64,000 nucleotides of DNA, taken from Hymenobacter psoromatis. Its GTDB lineage: Bacteria > Bacteroidota > Bacteroidia > Cytophagales > Hymenobacteraceae. Position numbers and translations under genes: made by a program. The notes beneath the pieces are model-generated. The model saw only the letters and a list, made by a program, of their open reading frames with translations, searched no databases and had not been told where the DNA came from. The stretch spans positions 5,022,001 through 5,086,000 of the forward strand of contig CP014771.1 of NCBI GenBank assembly GCA_001596155.1. The letters are read 5' to 3'. The first letter of the stretch is position 1, and each line of letters starts with the position of its first letter. Positions 51,212 to 60,852 of the stretch are shown here, piece by piece.

Positions 51212-54200
51212 TTAGAAGCCGATGTTCACTCCGGCCAGGAACACGCGGGACTGCGGGTAGATGCCGCGGTCCACCCCGAGGCTGTTGCCGTTGTTGCCCA
51301 GCTCCGGGTCAAAGCCCGTGTACTTGGTGATGGTGGCCAGGTTCTGGGAGGTCACGTAAACGCGGATGCGCTTGCCTTGCAGGGCGCTGGTAAGCTCCTT
51401 GGGCAGGGTGTAGCCCAGCGTCAGGAGCTTGATGCGCAGGTAGGAGCCGTTTTCAATGTAATGGCTCGAAACCCGGTTGTTCTGGTTGGGGTCATTGAAC
51501 ACGGCGCGGGGCACGTAGTTGCTCGTACCGGGGCCGGTCCAGCGGTCCAGGGCAATGGTGCCCGCGTTGGTGGCCGCCGACAGGCCGCCGCCTTCCAGGT
51601 AGTAGCGGTTCAGGTTGTACACGTCGTTGCCCTGCGAACCCTGAATGAAGATGTTCAGGTCAAAACCCTTGTAGCCCAGCGTATTGTTGAGGCCGTAAGT
51701 GAATTTCGGGTTCGGATTGCCGATAAACGCGCGGTCTCGGTCGTCCACGACCCCGTCGCCATTCAGGTCCCGGAACTTGATGTCGCCGGGGGCCGTGCCC
51801 GAGGTCTGGTAGAAGCCGTTCGGCGAATTCTTATTGAGCGTAGCCAGCTCGTCGGCGGTCTGGATGACCCCGTCGGCCACGTAGCCGTAGAACGAGCCGA
51901 AGGGCACGCCCTTATCATAGCGCGTCACGTTCGACCCGCCCCGGATACCCTGCCCGTTGAAGGGCGCGCCCGTGCCCAGGCTGGTAATCAGGCTGCGGTA
52001 GGCCGACAGGTTCAGGGTCGTGGACCAGGTGAAGCCGTTGTCCGGGCTGATGAAGTTATTGGTCGTTATTGACAAGTCAATGCCCCGGTTGCGCGCCGCC
52101 AGGGCGTTGGTGGCAATCGGGTCGCTGGTGCCCGACACGTAGGAAACCGGCACGTTCACTAGCAGGTTGGGCGAGGTGCGGGTGTAGAGGTCCAGCGAGC
52201 CGGTGAGGCGATTTTGCAGAAAGCCCACGTCCACGCCCACGTTGTATTGCTCGTTGTTTTCCCAACGCAGGTTGTTGTTAGGCAACCGGGTCGGCACGCC
52301 GCCCTGGGCCACGTTCTGGCTGCCCGTGCCCAGCACGTAGCCCAGCGTGGGGTCAGCGTTGATGGTGGCCACGTAGCCGAAGGTGCCCGCGTTGAGCGGG
52401 TTGCCCACCTTGCCGTAGCCGGCCCGCAGCTTCAGGTTGCTGATGACCGTGCTGCTCTTGAGAAATTCTTCCTCCGAGAGGCGCCAGCCCGCCGACAGGC
52501 CGGGGAAGAAGCCGTACTGATTGCCGGGCGCGAAAGCCGACGAGCCATCGAAGCGGGCCGTGGCCGAGAGCAGATACTTGCCCGCGAACTCGTAATTTAC
52601 GCGGCCAAAAAAGCTTTGCAGGCGGCTCTGGCTGTTGCCGCCGTAGTTCGTTACCTGAGCGTTAATCGGCCCGCGGTCCAGAATCGTCAGCGTGTTGTTG
52701 GTGTAGCCCGTGCGGCTGCCGCCCAGGTAAAACCCGTCGAATTGCTGCGCCGACTGCCCCACCAGGGCCGTCAGGGAGTGCTTGCCACCGAACACGTTGC
52801 TGTACGTGAGCGTGTTCTCAATCAGGTAGCTGGGGTTGTAGTTGTTGCCGCTGCTCGCCGACGAGTTCTGGGTCGTGTACTTGGCCGAGCCCGGAATGAA
52901 GGGGTAGTACTGGTCATTCTGACTGAATTGCAGGTCGGCCCCGATGTTGGTGCGCACCCGCAGGTTTTTGAGCAGCGTCAGCTCGGCGTAGAATGTCGTC
53001 GTTACCCGGTTGAAGTTCGTATGGTTAATAGGCCGCCGGGCGGCCGTCACCGCGTTTTCCTCCCCAAAATTGTCGTTCGGCAGGCTCCCGAATTCATAGT
53101 AGCTGCCATCGGCGTTGTAAACCGGCCGGAACGGCGGGTCCTGCAAGGCCAGCTGAATGGGGCCGCCAATCTCATTATTGCCCGCGATGGCATTCCCGGC
53201 CAGCGGCTGGTCCTCCTGGTGGCTCAGCGAGAGGTTGTTACCAATTTTCAGCGCCTTATTCAGCTGAATCTCGCCGTTGGTGCGCAGCGTGAAGCGCTGG
53301 GAGGTCGAGCCGATGATGGTGCCGTTCTGCTGAAAATAACCCGCACTCACGGCGTAGCGGGCCTTTTCGCTGCCCCCATTCGCACTCACGGAATAGCTCT
53401 GGATGCGGGCTGGCCGGAAAAGCTCGCTTATCCAGTTGGTGGTGGGTAGGGCCGCGATTTTATCCGGCGTGTTAAACAGCGGGTTCAGCTGCGTGGGGTC
53501 TCCGATGTTATTGACCGCAGTTTCTGCATTGTAGTTGTTGCGGGCCTCGTTATTGAGCACCGCGTACTGCTGCGAGTTGAGCAGCGAGGGCTCGCGCCAT
53601 ACCCGCTGCACGCCCACGTAGGCATCCACGTTGATGTTGGAAGTGCCCGCCTTGCCGTGCTTGGTCGTAATGAGTACTACCCCGTTGGCGGCCCGCACTC
53701 CGTAGATGGCGGTGGCCGAGGCATCCTTCAGCACGTCAATCGTCTCAATATCATTGGGGTTGATGTTATTGATTTCCGTGCCGGTTGAGTTGCCGTACTG
53801 GTCCGTCGCGGCGGGCAGCGGAAAGCCGTCCACCACGTACAGCGGCGAGTTGTTGCCGGCCGAGGTGATGCCCCGCACCCGGATGGACGTGCCGCCCTGC
53901 CCGCCCGGCGCGCCCGAGTTAGACACCACCGTTACGCCCGCGGCGCGGCCCTGCAAAGCTTGCGCCGGGTCGGCCACTGGCTGCGCGGCAATCTCGCGGC
54001 CCGACACCGAGGCCACGGCCCCGGTCACGCTCTGGCGCTCCTGGGTGCCGTAGCCCACCACCACAATCTCGCTCAGCGCCTGCGCGTTTTCTTGCAGCGT
54101 CACCGCCAGGTTGTCGTTGGGCCCGGTAATGGCTACCTCCTTGCCGGTGTAGCCTACGGTGCTGAATGCCAGCGTGCCGCCTTCCGGCACGCTGATGGTA

Positions 54201-54685
54201 AACTTACCATTGGCATCGGTCGAGGTGCCAATGTTGGTGCCCTTCACCAGCACCGTCACGCCGGGCAGGCCGTCGCCGTTGGCCTGCGTCACGCGGCCCG
54301 ACACGGGCACGTTGGCCAGCTTCTGCTTGCTCAGCACGATGCGGTTTTTGCGCACCTCATACTGAATTTTGCGCGGAGCCAGCAGCTCGTCAAGCACCTG
54401 CGTCAGGGGCCGGTCGGCCACCTTGAGCGTCACCCGGCGGCTGGCCCCAATGAGGTTGGGGCTGTACACGAACCGCACGTGGAGCTGCTGCTCCAGTTGG
54501 GCAAGTACCGACTCAATGGTCTGGTAATCAGCCCGCATGCTTATTTTCTGGTCCAGCACAATCTGCGTCTTGACCGAAGCATGCGACGCGGCCACTCCAC
54601 TGAGGGGGTAGGCCAGGCAGAGGTGAAGCGCGAGCACCCCGGTGGGGCGCCAGTAGCTTCTTTGAGGGGGTAGGCTATTTTTCAT
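51212..54685 (-). CDS. susC: SusC/RagA-family TonB-dependent outer-membrane transporter with STN domain
   Basis: A 1157-residue protein. A signal peptide (LALHLCLAYPLSGVAASHA) is followed by a secretin/TonB short N-terminal (STN) domain (about 45-110; IESVLAQLEQQLHVRFVYS), a carboxypeptidase-regulatory-like domain (VSGRVTQANGDGLPGVTVLVKGT), the plug (VVVGYGTQERQSVTGAVASV) and a long beta-barrel. The STN domain is the mark of transporters that also signal to a FecR/ECF pair, which lies directly upstream. It imports oligosaccharides with the neighbouring SusD. Confidence 0.97.
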   Translation of the reverse strand: MKNSLPPQRSYWRPTGVLALHLCLAYPLSGVAASHASVKTQIVLDQKISMRADYQTIESVLAQLEQQLHVRFVYSPNLIGASRRVTLKVADRPLTQVLDELLAPRKIQYEVRKNRIVLSKQKLANVPVSGRVTQANGDGLPGVTVLVKGTNIGTSTDANGKFTISVPEGGTLAFSTVGYTGKEVAITGPNDNLAVTLQENAQALSEIVVVGYGTQERQSVTGAVASVSGREIAAQPVADPAQALQGRAAGVTVVSNSGAPGGQGGTSIRVRGITSAGNNSPLYVVDGFPLPAATDQYGNSTGTEINNINPNDIETIDVLKDASATAIYGVRAANGVVLITTKHGKAGTSNINVDAYVGVQRVWREPSLLNSQQYAVLNNEARNNYNAETAVNNIGDPTQLNPLFNTPDKIAALPTTNWISELFRPARIQSYSVSANGGSEKARYAVSAGYFQQNGTIIGSTSQRFTLRTNGEIQLNKALKIGNNLSLSHQEDQPLAGNAIAGNNEIGGPIQLALQDPPFRPVYNADGSYYEFGSLPNDNFGEENAVTAARRPINHTNFNRVTTTFYAELTLLKNLRVRTNIGADLQFSQNDQYYPFIPGSAKYTTQNSSASSGNNYNPSYLIENTLTYSNVFGGKHSLTALVGQSAQQFDGFYLGGSRTGYTNNTLTILDRGPINAQVTNYGGNSQSRLQSFFGRVNYEFAGKYLLSATARFDGSSAFAPGNQYGFFPGLSAGWRLSEEEFLKSSTVISNLKLRAGYGKVGNPLNAGTFGYVATINADPTLGYVLGTGSQNVAQGGVPTRLPNNNLRWENNEQYNVGVDVGFLQNRLTGSLDLYTRTSPNLLVNVPVSYVSGTSDPIATNALAARNRGIDLSITTNNFISPDNGFTWSTTLNLSAYRSLITSLGTGAPFNGQGIRGGSNVTRYDKGVPFGSFYGYVADGVIQTADELATLNKNSPNGFYQTSGTAPGDIKFRDLNGDGVVDDRDRAFIGNPNPKFTYGLNNTLGYKGFDLNIFIQGSQGNDVYNLNRYYLEGGGLSAATNAGTIALDRWTGPGTSNYVPRAVFNDPNQNNRVSSHYIENGSYLRIKLLTLGYTLPKELTSALQGKRIRVYVTSQNLATITKYTGFDPELGNNGNSLGVDRGIYPQSRVFLAGVNIGF

Positions 54686-54814
54686 TCGCCGGAATTGTTT
54701 GGGGTGGGAAAAGAAAAGGAAGACCAGCGCGCGGGGCGGCCACGCGGCAGGCGTAATGCCCGGCTGCCGTTTGCAAGGCCGGGCGAAGCAAGCGAAAAAG
54801 AAGGGGGTAGGCTA

Positions 54815-55864
54815 CTAAACGCCGGCTTTGCAGCCGCGGCTTTCAAATAATATCTCGGCATTGTCGGCCAGCTTATAGCTGGCATCCAGCGCCTCGCAGA
54901 GCGTATCCAGCTGCTCAAAGAGCGGCTCATCCTCAAAGCTTATCGTGATGGTGCAGTCGTGCAGCGCAGCCAGGTCGTAGCGGATGTGCACGCCGTAGGC
55001 GCGTTCCAGAGCCGTGAGCACTTCGGCCACCGGGCGGTTATGAAAGTCAAGCGGCTCGGCCGTAAGCACCGCTGGCTCCGGCACCAGGTTTTTGGCCAGC
55101 CCCTGGTTAGCGTCCGAATAGGTGGTCTGCTGATTAGGCAGTAGCAGCACGCCGGCCGTGGCCGGGTGAATGGGGGTAGCGGCCAAGTCGGCCCCCTGGC
55201 GGCGCTGCACGGCTACGCGGCCCTCGCTCACGGCCACCCGCGCCTCCTGCCCGGCGTAGGCCGTGACCAGGAAAGCCGTGCCGAGCACGGTCGTAATCAG
55301 CTTATCCGTATAGACCAGGAAGGGATGCGCCGGGTCCTTCGTCACCTGAAAATACGCCTGACCCTCCAGGTACACCTCGCGGCGGCGGCCCGCCAGGCCC
55401 GGCAGGTAGCGCAGGCTGCTGCGCGGAAACAGCCGGACCCGGCTGCCATCGGCCAGGCGCAGGGCCGTGGGCCGCGCGCCCGTATTCGTGTGCTGCTCCC
55501 AGCGCGGGGCAGCCTGCGCGGCGGTGCCGGCCGGCTGCTGGCGGGGCAGCCACCAGCTGAGCGCGCCCGCGCCCAGCGTGAGCAGGGCGGCGGCGGCCCA
55601 GCGCAGGGCCGGCCCCCGCCACGCCGCGGGCCACAGAGGCCGCACCACGGCGGCCGGGGCCATCGTGTCGGGTTTAGCCGTGCGGGCCGCAATGCGCTGC
55701 CACATGGCCGTGCGGGTCATCTCGTGCAGGTGGGGGGGTAGGGGCCGGTGCCCGGCGCGGCCCAGCTGCGCGCTCCACTGCTCCACCAGATGCTGCTCGC
55801 CGGGGCCGCTTTCCCCGTCGAGGTAGCGCTGAAGCATGGCATCGAATTCGGCTTGGGTCATCAT
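54815..55864 (-). CDS. FecR-family anti-sigma factor
   Basis: A 349-residue protein. The N-terminal cytoplasmic part contains DAMLQRYLDGESGPGEQHLVEQW. One membrane helix (ALRWAAAALLTLGAGALSWWL) follows. The periplasmic FecR domain has RLADGSRVRLFPRSSLRYLPGLAGRRREVYLEGQAYFQV and LGTAFLVTAY, and a STN-like C-terminus (FHNRPVAEVLTALERAYGVHI). It senses the occupied SusC protein across the periplasm and releases the sigma factor encoded just upstream. It is 129 bp ahead of SusC on the same strand. Confidence 0.93.
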   Translation of the reverse strand: MMTQAEFDAMLQRYLDGESGPGEQHLVEQWSAQLGRAGHRPLPPHLHEMTRTAMWQRIAARTAKPDTMAPAAVVRPLWPAAWRGPALRWAAAALLTLGAGALSWWLPRQQPAGTAAQAAPRWEQHTNTGARPTALRLADGSRVRLFPRSSLRYLPGLAGRRREVYLEGQAYFQVTKDPAHPFLVYTDKLITTVLGTAFLVTAYAGQEARVAVSEGRVAVQRRQGADLAATPIHPATAGVLLLPNQQTTYSDANQGLAKNLVPEPAVLTAEPLDFHNRPVAEVLTALERAYGVHIRYDLAALHDCTITISFEDEPLFEQLDTLCEALDASYKLADNAEILFESRGCKAGV

Positions 55865-55925
55865 GGAGCGGGGCGTCTAAAAGGAAAGACGCGCAACCAC
55901 CAGCTACCCCTAAAAGCCAGACTTA

Positions 55926-55962
55926 TTTTTTTGAAAATAAAGCAACTTTTTTTTCAAAAAAA
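55926..55962 (-). repeat. AT-rich hairpin between sigma and FecR genes
   Basis: A 12-bp A/T-rich stem (55926-55937 with 55951-55962) in the 119-bp gap. It may act as a weak terminator or attenuator that lowers FecR and downstream expression relative to the sigma factor. Confidence 0.4.
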
Positions 55963-55983
55963 CGTGCGGCCCAACCCAAGACG

Positions 55984-56580
55984 CTACTGGGGCAGCAAAA
56001 ATATGAGCGCCAGCACCACGAAATCACGTAAATGGCCGCGCAGTAGCCGCATGGCTTTGGTGAGGTGATATTCCACGGCCTTGGAAGACAAGTTGAGCCG
56101 CAGCGAGATTTCGCGCACCGAAAAATGCTCCAGCCGGCTCAGCTCAAACACCTCGCGCGATTGCTCGGGCAGGCGCAGCAGGGCCTTGGCGTAGGCTTCG
56201 GACAAGTCGGCGGCGGCCAGGGCGTGCTCGGTTTCCTGGGTGGCTTCGGCCTGCGTCCAGCGGCAGTAGTCGGCGTAGGCCGTGCGCACTTTGTGGTTAC
56301 GCAAGTAGCTGATAATACGCCGGTTAATCGCAGTTAGCAGGTAAGGTTCCAGCTGCTCGATGGCCTGCTCGCGGCGCTTCTGCCACAGCGTAGCGAATAA
56401 GTCCTGCACCAGTTCTTCGGCCGTTTCCCTGGCTTTCAGCTTGCGGTAGGCCAGGGCAAACATGCGGTACCAGTGCCGCTCGTAAATTTCGGCGAAGGCG
56501 GCGCGGTCGTCGGCGAGCAGCGCGGTTAGCAGCGCCTCGTCGGACCAGGAATTGTACGCACGTAACGTTGGCGAACTCAC
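55984..56580 (-). CDS. ECF RNA polymerase sigma-70 factor (Bacteroidota SusCD-associated type)
   Basis: A 198-residue sigma factor from the GTG at 56580 (SSPTLRAYNSWSDEALL). The promoter at 56628-56657 supports this start over the longer frame to 56715. Region 2 is ALLADDRAAFAEIYERHWYRMFALAYRK with KARETAEELVQDLFATLWQKR, and region 4 is LPEQSREVFELSRLEHFSVREISLRLNLSSKAVEYHLTKAM. It directs polymerase to the SusCD operon when the FecR protein releases it. It is the first gene of the minus-strand locus and probably controls the genes after it. Confidence 0.93.
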   Translation of the reverse strand: MSSPTLRAYNSWSDEALLTALLADDRAAFAEIYERHWYRMFALAYRKLKARETAEELVQDLFATLWQKRREQAIEQLEPYLLTAINRRIISYLRNHKVRTAYADYCRWTQAEATQETEHALAAADLSEAYAKALLRLPEQSREVFELSRLEHFSVREISLRLNLSSKAVEYHLTKAMRLLRGHLRDFVVLALIFLLPQ

Positions 56581-56627
56581 GAGATTAGGAAAGGAGAATA
56601 GGAATGGAAACCTAGCGCGAAGTATGG

Positions 56628-56657
56628 TAAATGTACTAGGATATGTTGGTAAAGCAA
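56628..56657 (-). promoter_or_regulatory. Promoter of the ECF sigma gene
   Basis: Minus strand: TTG (56655-56657), 19-bp spacer, TACATTTA (56628-56635; one mismatch to TANNTTTG). A transcript would begin near 56620 and leave a leader of about 40 bases before the GTG at 56580. Confidence 0.6.
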
Positions 56658-57004
56658 CAGGGGTCTGCGAGCAAGTGAATGATTGGGTGCAGCCACGATG
56701 AGGAAGCAGAGTCAATGAAAAAAATTATAGCATAAATGCTTTTCCTGCTTAAGTTTGGTGAGTAGAAACTTGTTGTTATACTTCCTATTGCCCCTCTTTA
56801 TCAGGATAACGCCTGGCTGAGTGCGGCAGGGGCAATGTCGCCACGCTATAGCCGCTTACTAAGCTACGCCTTATTACATTGCCATGTTATTTGGGCCGCC
56901 AACTGCCCGCGACCTTTGGCTCTGGTGCCGCGTTCGCCGCCTGGGCCACTGGTTTTTCTCACGCGCTTATTTCTTATTCCCACCCACTTCCTAGTAATAG
57001 CTTC
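56658..57004. other. Divergent control region between the two halves of the glycoside locus
   Basis: A 347-bp gap between the sigma promoter and the GMC gene. It is AT-rich around 56715-56800, where a TTTG (about 56755) precedes a TATACTTC (about 56778), a weak promoter-like pair for the plus-strand genes. No gene is seen. Shared regulation of the two divergent operons could act here. Confidence 0.45.
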
Positions 57005-58681
57005 ATGGACAAGAACACGTATGACGCCATCGTCATTGGCTCAGGTATTTCGGGTGGCTGGGCCGCCAAGGAATTGACCGAGAAAGGATTGAAAACGATT
57101 ATGCTGGAGCGCGGGCGCAACATCGAGCATATCAAGGATTATGTCAACGCCAACAAGGCACCCTGGGAGCTGCCCCACCGCGGCGGCCGCACCCAGCAGA
57201 TGATTGCCGACTACCCGGTGCTGGGGCGTGACTACACCCTCAACGAGAGCAACCTCTCGTATTGGGTAAATGAGAAGGAGAGCCCCTACGTGGAGGTGAA
57301 GCCGTTTGACTGGTTTCGGGGCTACCACGTGGGCGGCCGCTCGCTGATGTGGGGCCGGCAGAGCTACCGCTGGAGCGACTACGACTTTGGGGCCAACCTC
57401 AAAGATGGCGTGGCCGTGGACTGGCCCATTCGCTATAAGGACCTGGCGCCCTGGTATAGCCACGTGGAGAAGTTCGCGGGCATCAGCGGCAACCGCGATG
57501 GCCTGGCGCAGCTGCCCGACGGCGACTTTATGCCGCCCATGAACATGAACGTGGTGGAAAAGGACGTGGCCGCCCGCATCAAAAAGCAGTTTCCGAACCG
57601 GCACATGGTCATTGGCCGTACGGCCAACATCACGCAGCCGCTGCAAAGCCGCATCAGCTGCCAATACCGCAATAAATGCTGGCTGGGCTGCCCGTTTGGG
57701 GCGTATTTCAGCACGCAGTCCTCGACGCTGCCCGCGGCCGTGGCCACCGGCAACCTCACGCTGCGGCCGTTTTCCATCGTCACCAAAATCCTGTATGACA
57801 AGGATACCAAGCGGGCGAAGGGGGTAGAGGTGCTCGACGCCGAAACCAACCAGACGGTCGAGTACTACGCCAAGGTTATTTTCCTCAATGCCTCGACCCT
57901 GAACTCGGCCTGGGTGCTGATGAACTCGGCCACCGACGTGTGGCCCGAGGGCCTGGGCAGCAGCAGCGGCGAGCTGGGCCACAACCTGATGGACCACCAT
58001 TTTCGGGTGGGCGCGCACGGCGACGCCGAGGGCTACGACGATAAATACGTGTATGGCCGCCGGGCCAACGGCATCTACGTGCCACGCTTCCGCAACCTGT
58101 TTGGTGATAAGCGCGACTATATTCGCGGGTTTGGCTACCAGGGCAGCGCCGGCCGCGAAGGCTGGAGCCGCGAGATTCCGGAGATGAACATCGGCGGCGA
58201 GTTCAAGGACGCGCTCACCGAGCCGGGCAAGTGGACGATGGGCCTCACCGGCTTTGGCGAAACGCTACCCTACCACGACAACCGCACGTTCCTGGACAAG
58301 ACCAAGAAGGATAAGTGGGGCCTGCCGGTGCTGGCGATGGACGCCGTAATTCGCGACAACGAGCAGAAAATGCGCATCGACATGATGAACGATGCCCAGG
58401 AAATGCTGGAAAAGGCGGGTTTGAAGAACGTGAAGACCTATAATAACGGCTACGCGATGGGCGGCGGCATCCACGAGATGGGCACCGCCCGCATGGGTAG
58501 GGACCCCAAAACGTCGGTGCTCAACGCCCACAATCAGGTCTGGGACGCGCCCAACGTATATGTGACCGACGGCGCGGCCATGACCTCAGCCGCCTGCCAA
58601 AACCCCTCGCTGACCTACATGGCCCTCACGGCCCGCGCCGTGGACCACGCCGTGGGCGAGCTCAAGAAGCAAAACATCTAA
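57005..58681 (+). CDS. GMC-family oxidoreductase (putative glycoside 3-dehydrogenase large subunit)
   Basis: A 558-residue flavoprotein from the ATG at 57005 (MDKNTYDAIVIGSGISGG). The FAD-binding motif is IVIGSGISGGWAAKELTEKG. A Cys-rich stretch (CQYRNKCWLGCPFG) precedes the catalytic half. The GMC C-terminus shows GGGIHEMGTARMG with the catalytic His and NPSLTYMALTARAVDHA with the Asn. Such proteins with a small subunit-3 partner and a cytochrome c oxidise the C3 hydroxyl of glucosides or sugar alcohols in the periplasm. The small subunit follows at 20 bp and the cytochrome gene lies further on. Identity as a glycoside 3-dehydrogenase is inferred from that context. Confidence 0.9.
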   Translation: MDKNTYDAIVIGSGISGGWAAKELTEKGLKTIMLERGRNIEHIKDYVNANKAPWELPHRGGRTQQMIADYPVLGRDYTLNESNLSYWVNEKESPYVEVKPFDWFRGYHVGGRSLMWGRQSYRWSDYDFGANLKDGVAVDWPIRYKDLAPWYSHVEKFAGISGNRDGLAQLPDGDFMPPMNMNVVEKDVAARIKKQFPNRHMVIGRTANITQPLQSRISCQYRNKCWLGCPFGAYFSTQSSTLPAAVATGNLTLRPFSIVTKILYDKDTKRAKGVEVLDAETNQTVEYYAKVIFLNASTLNSAWVLMNSATDVWPEGLGSSSGELGHNLMDHHFRVGAHGDAEGYDDKYVYGRRANGIYVPRFRNLFGDKRDYIRGFGYQGSAGREGWSREIPEMNIGGEFKDALTEPGKWTMGLTGFGETLPYHDNRTFLDKTKKDKWGLPVLAMDAVIRDNEQKMRIDMMNDAQEMLEKAGLKNVKTYNNGYAMGGGIHEMGTARMGRDPKTSVLNAHNQVWDAPNVYVTDGAAMTSAACQNPSLTYMALTARAVDHAVGELKKQNI

Positions 58682-58700
58682 CCTGTTAACTCCCACCTGT

Positions 58701-59294
58701 ATGAATCGCCGCGATGCCCTCGCCCGCGTGGCCGTCCTGATGGGCGGCTCCGTGATTGGCGCCGAATTTTTCCTCACCAGCTGCTCCTCGCCGGCCAGCA
58801 CCAGTTCAAAGGCTGGGGAAACTGCCGCCAAATTTACCCTCAACCCGACCCAATTAAGTATGCTCGATGAGGTGGGCGACACCATCCTGCCGGCCACCAA
58901 AACGCCGGGCGCGAAAGCGGCCAAAATCGGCAGCTTTATGCTCGTGATGGTGCGCGACTGCTACAAGCCTGCCGACCAGCAAATCTTCCTCACCGGCCTC
59001 ACCAAGCTCGACGAGGCCAGCCAGAAACAAATCGGCAAAGCTTTCATGGCCGCCGACCCCGCCCAGCGCACGGCCGTGCTCACCAAACTCGACGCCGAGC
59101 AAAAGGAATTCACCAAAAACCAGCGCAAAGACGACCCCGGCCACTACTTCCGTATGATGAAGGAGCTGACGCTGCTCGGCTATTTCACCTCCGAGGTGGG
59201 CGCCACGCAGGCCCTGCGCTACCTGCCCGTGCCCGGCCGCTACGACGGCGACGTGCCTTATAAGAAGGGTGACCGCGCCTGGGCCACCAGTTGA
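58701..59294 (+). CDS. Gluconate 2-dehydrogenase subunit 3-like protein
   Basis: A 197-residue protein. The N-terminus NRRDALARVAVLMGG carries a twin-arginine export motif and a lipobox (LTSC, Cys28), so it would be a Tat-exported lipoprotein. The mature helical domain shows LSMLDEVGDTILPATKTPGAKAAKIG and FRMMKELTLLGYFTSEVGATQAL, the subunit-3 pattern. This small subunit helps export and stabilise the GMC flavoprotein, which may lack its own signal. It starts 20 bp after the GMC stop, so the two are co-transcribed. Confidence 0.92.
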   Translation: MNRRDALARVAVLMGGSVIGAEFFLTSCSSPASTSSKAGETAAKFTLNPTQLSMLDEVGDTILPATKTPGAKAAKIGSFMLVMVRDCYKPADQQIFLTGLTKLDEASQKQIGKAFMAADPAQRTAVLTKLDAEQKEFTKNQRKDDPGHYFRMMKELTLLGYFTSEVGATQALRYLPVPGRYDGDVPYKKGDRAWATS

Positions 59295-59313
59295 GCGATA
59301 AAACATAGTTCCT

Positions 59314-59428
59314 AAAGAACGTTATGCTCATCTGGCGTTCACTTGTCGAAGCATCTCGCTCGCAGCACTAAACCAATCGTTTAACGATGCGAGCGAGATG
59401 CTTCGGCAAGCTCAGCATGACGTTCTTT
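59314..59428. repeat. Dispersed hairpin repeat, copy 5
   Basis: Arms with AAAGAACGTTATGCTCA (left) and a right arm ending CAGCATGACGTTCTTT, slightly unequal because the left arm carries about 10 extra bases. It lies between the subunit-3 and MFS genes. Confidence 0.8.
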
Positions 59429-59460
59429 TATCCCTTTCCCTACCCCCCTCCTTCCCGCCC

Positions 59461-60711
59461 ATGACGCCCGCCATCCGCTTCAAGCTGTCCCTGATGATGT
59501 TCCTGGAGTTTTTCATCTGGGGCGCGTGGTTCGTGACGCTGGGCACCTATCTGCTGAAAAACCTGCACACCAGCGGCACCCAGGTGGGCGTGGCATTCCT
59601 CACGCAGTCCATCGGGGCCATTGTGGCACCGTTCATCATTGGGCTGATTGCCGACCGGTTTTTTTCGGCCCAGAAGATTCTGGGCGTGCTGCATTTGGTG
59701 GGCGCGGTGCTGCTGTGGCGCGCCGCCGGGGCTGCCAGTTTCGACAGCTTCTACCCCAGCATCTTGCTTTATATGATAGTGTACATGCCCACGCTGGCGC
59801 TGGTCAACTCTATCTCGTTCAGGCAGATGAAGAACCCGGAGAAGGAGTTCGCGCCCATCCGGGTTTTGGGCACGCTGGGCTGGATTGTGGCTGGCCTCAC
59901 CATTGGCTGGCTCAACTGGGAGCAGGGTGGGCAGCTGGGCCTCACGTTTCGGATGGCGGCGGGCGCGTCGCTGCTGCTCGGGCTGTTCAGCTTTCTGCTG
60001 CCGCCTACCCCCCCCGTCCGGCGCGAAGGCCCCATTACCATCGGCGAGGTGCTGGGCCTCGAAGCCATTGGCTTGCTGAAGAATCGCTCGTACCTGATTT
60101 TTTTCCTGGCTTCGATTGCCATCTGCGTGCCGCTATCGTTCTACTACGGCTTCACCAACGCGTTTCTCAACGAGGTGGGCATGAAGAGCGCGGCTGGCGT
60201 GCAGACGCTGGGCCAGGTGTCGGAAGTGCTGTTCATGCTGCTCATTCCGGTGTTTTTCGTGCGGCTGGGCGTCAAGAAAATGCTGGCCATCGGCATGTTG
60301 GCCTGGGTAATTCGCTACCTGTTCTTTGCCTACGGCAACGGCGACTCGGCTTACTGGATGCTGATTGTGGGCATCGTGCTGCACGGCGTCTGCTACGATT
60401 TCTTCTTCGTAACGGGCCAGATTTACACCGATAACCTGGCCGGCGAGCAGTCCAAAAGCGCCGCCCAGGGCTTCATTACGCTGGCTACGTATGGGGTAGG
60501 GATGCTCATCGGCTCGCTGCTGGCGGGTCGGGTAGTGGACGCGCATAAAATCGCCGGCGACCTGCACGACTGGCGCGCCATCTGGCTGATTCCGGCGGCC
60601 ATCGCGGCGGCGGTGCTGCTCGTGTTTATGGTGCTGTTCCGCGACCGCAACGCGCCGGTTACCACTGCCGACCTCACCTACGCAGAAACTACGGCCCGCC
60701 TCGAAGTATAA
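59461..60711 (+). CDS. MFS transporter, nucleoside:H+ symporter type
   Basis: A 416-residue membrane protein from the ATG at 59461 (MTPAIRFKLSLMMFLEFF) with about twelve helices. Family marks are FLEFFIWGAWFVTLGTYL, VGVAFLTQSIGAIVAPFIIGLIADRFFSA, RVLGTLGWIVAGLTIGW, and GVCYDFFFVTGQIYTDN. This NupG/XapB-like branch in Bacteroidota often carries sugars or sugar derivatives rather than nucleosides. Here it would import the oxidised or cleaved sugar for the Gfo and TIM enzymes encoded downstream. Confidence 0.9.
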   Translation: MTPAIRFKLSLMMFLEFFIWGAWFVTLGTYLLKNLHTSGTQVGVAFLTQSIGAIVAPFIIGLIADRFFSAQKILGVLHLVGAVLLWRAAGAASFDSFYPSILLYMIVYMPTLALVNSISFRQMKNPEKEFAPIRVLGTLGWIVAGLTIGWLNWEQGGQLGLTFRMAAGASLLLGLFSFLLPPTPPVRREGPITIGEVLGLEAIGLLKNRSYLIFFLASIAICVPLSFYYGFTNAFLNEVGMKSAAGVQTLGQVSEVLFMLLIPVFFVRLGVKKMLAIGMLAWVIRYLFFAYGNGDSAYWMLIVGIVLHGVCYDFFFVTGQIYTDNLAGEQSKSAAQGFITLATYGVGMLIGSLLAGRVVDAHKIAGDLHDWRAIWLIPAAIAAAVLLVFMVLFRDRNAPVTTADLTYAETTARLEV

Positions 60712-60852
60712 GTTCCAGTAATGTATTAAATGTGGAGAATGTGAAAGTGTATTAGGATGTAATAAGTTGATAATCCGGGTTTTTGTCCTCTATATTTTCA
60801 CCTTCCTTATATTCAACCCATTACCTGGTTTTTTAATCCTCTGAACTAGCGC

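Noticed and set aside
52214..53449. A 411-codon plus-strand frame inside susC
   Set aside because: Antisense to a complete SusC; no protein features. Similar long shadows occur at 1316-2329, 39425-40762, 44648-45613, 48408-49394 and 57041-58018 and were treated in the same way.
56581..56715. Upstream extension of the ECF sigma gene to 56715
   Set aside because: It would place the start before the promoter at 56628-56657, and the added residues have no sigma-factor character.
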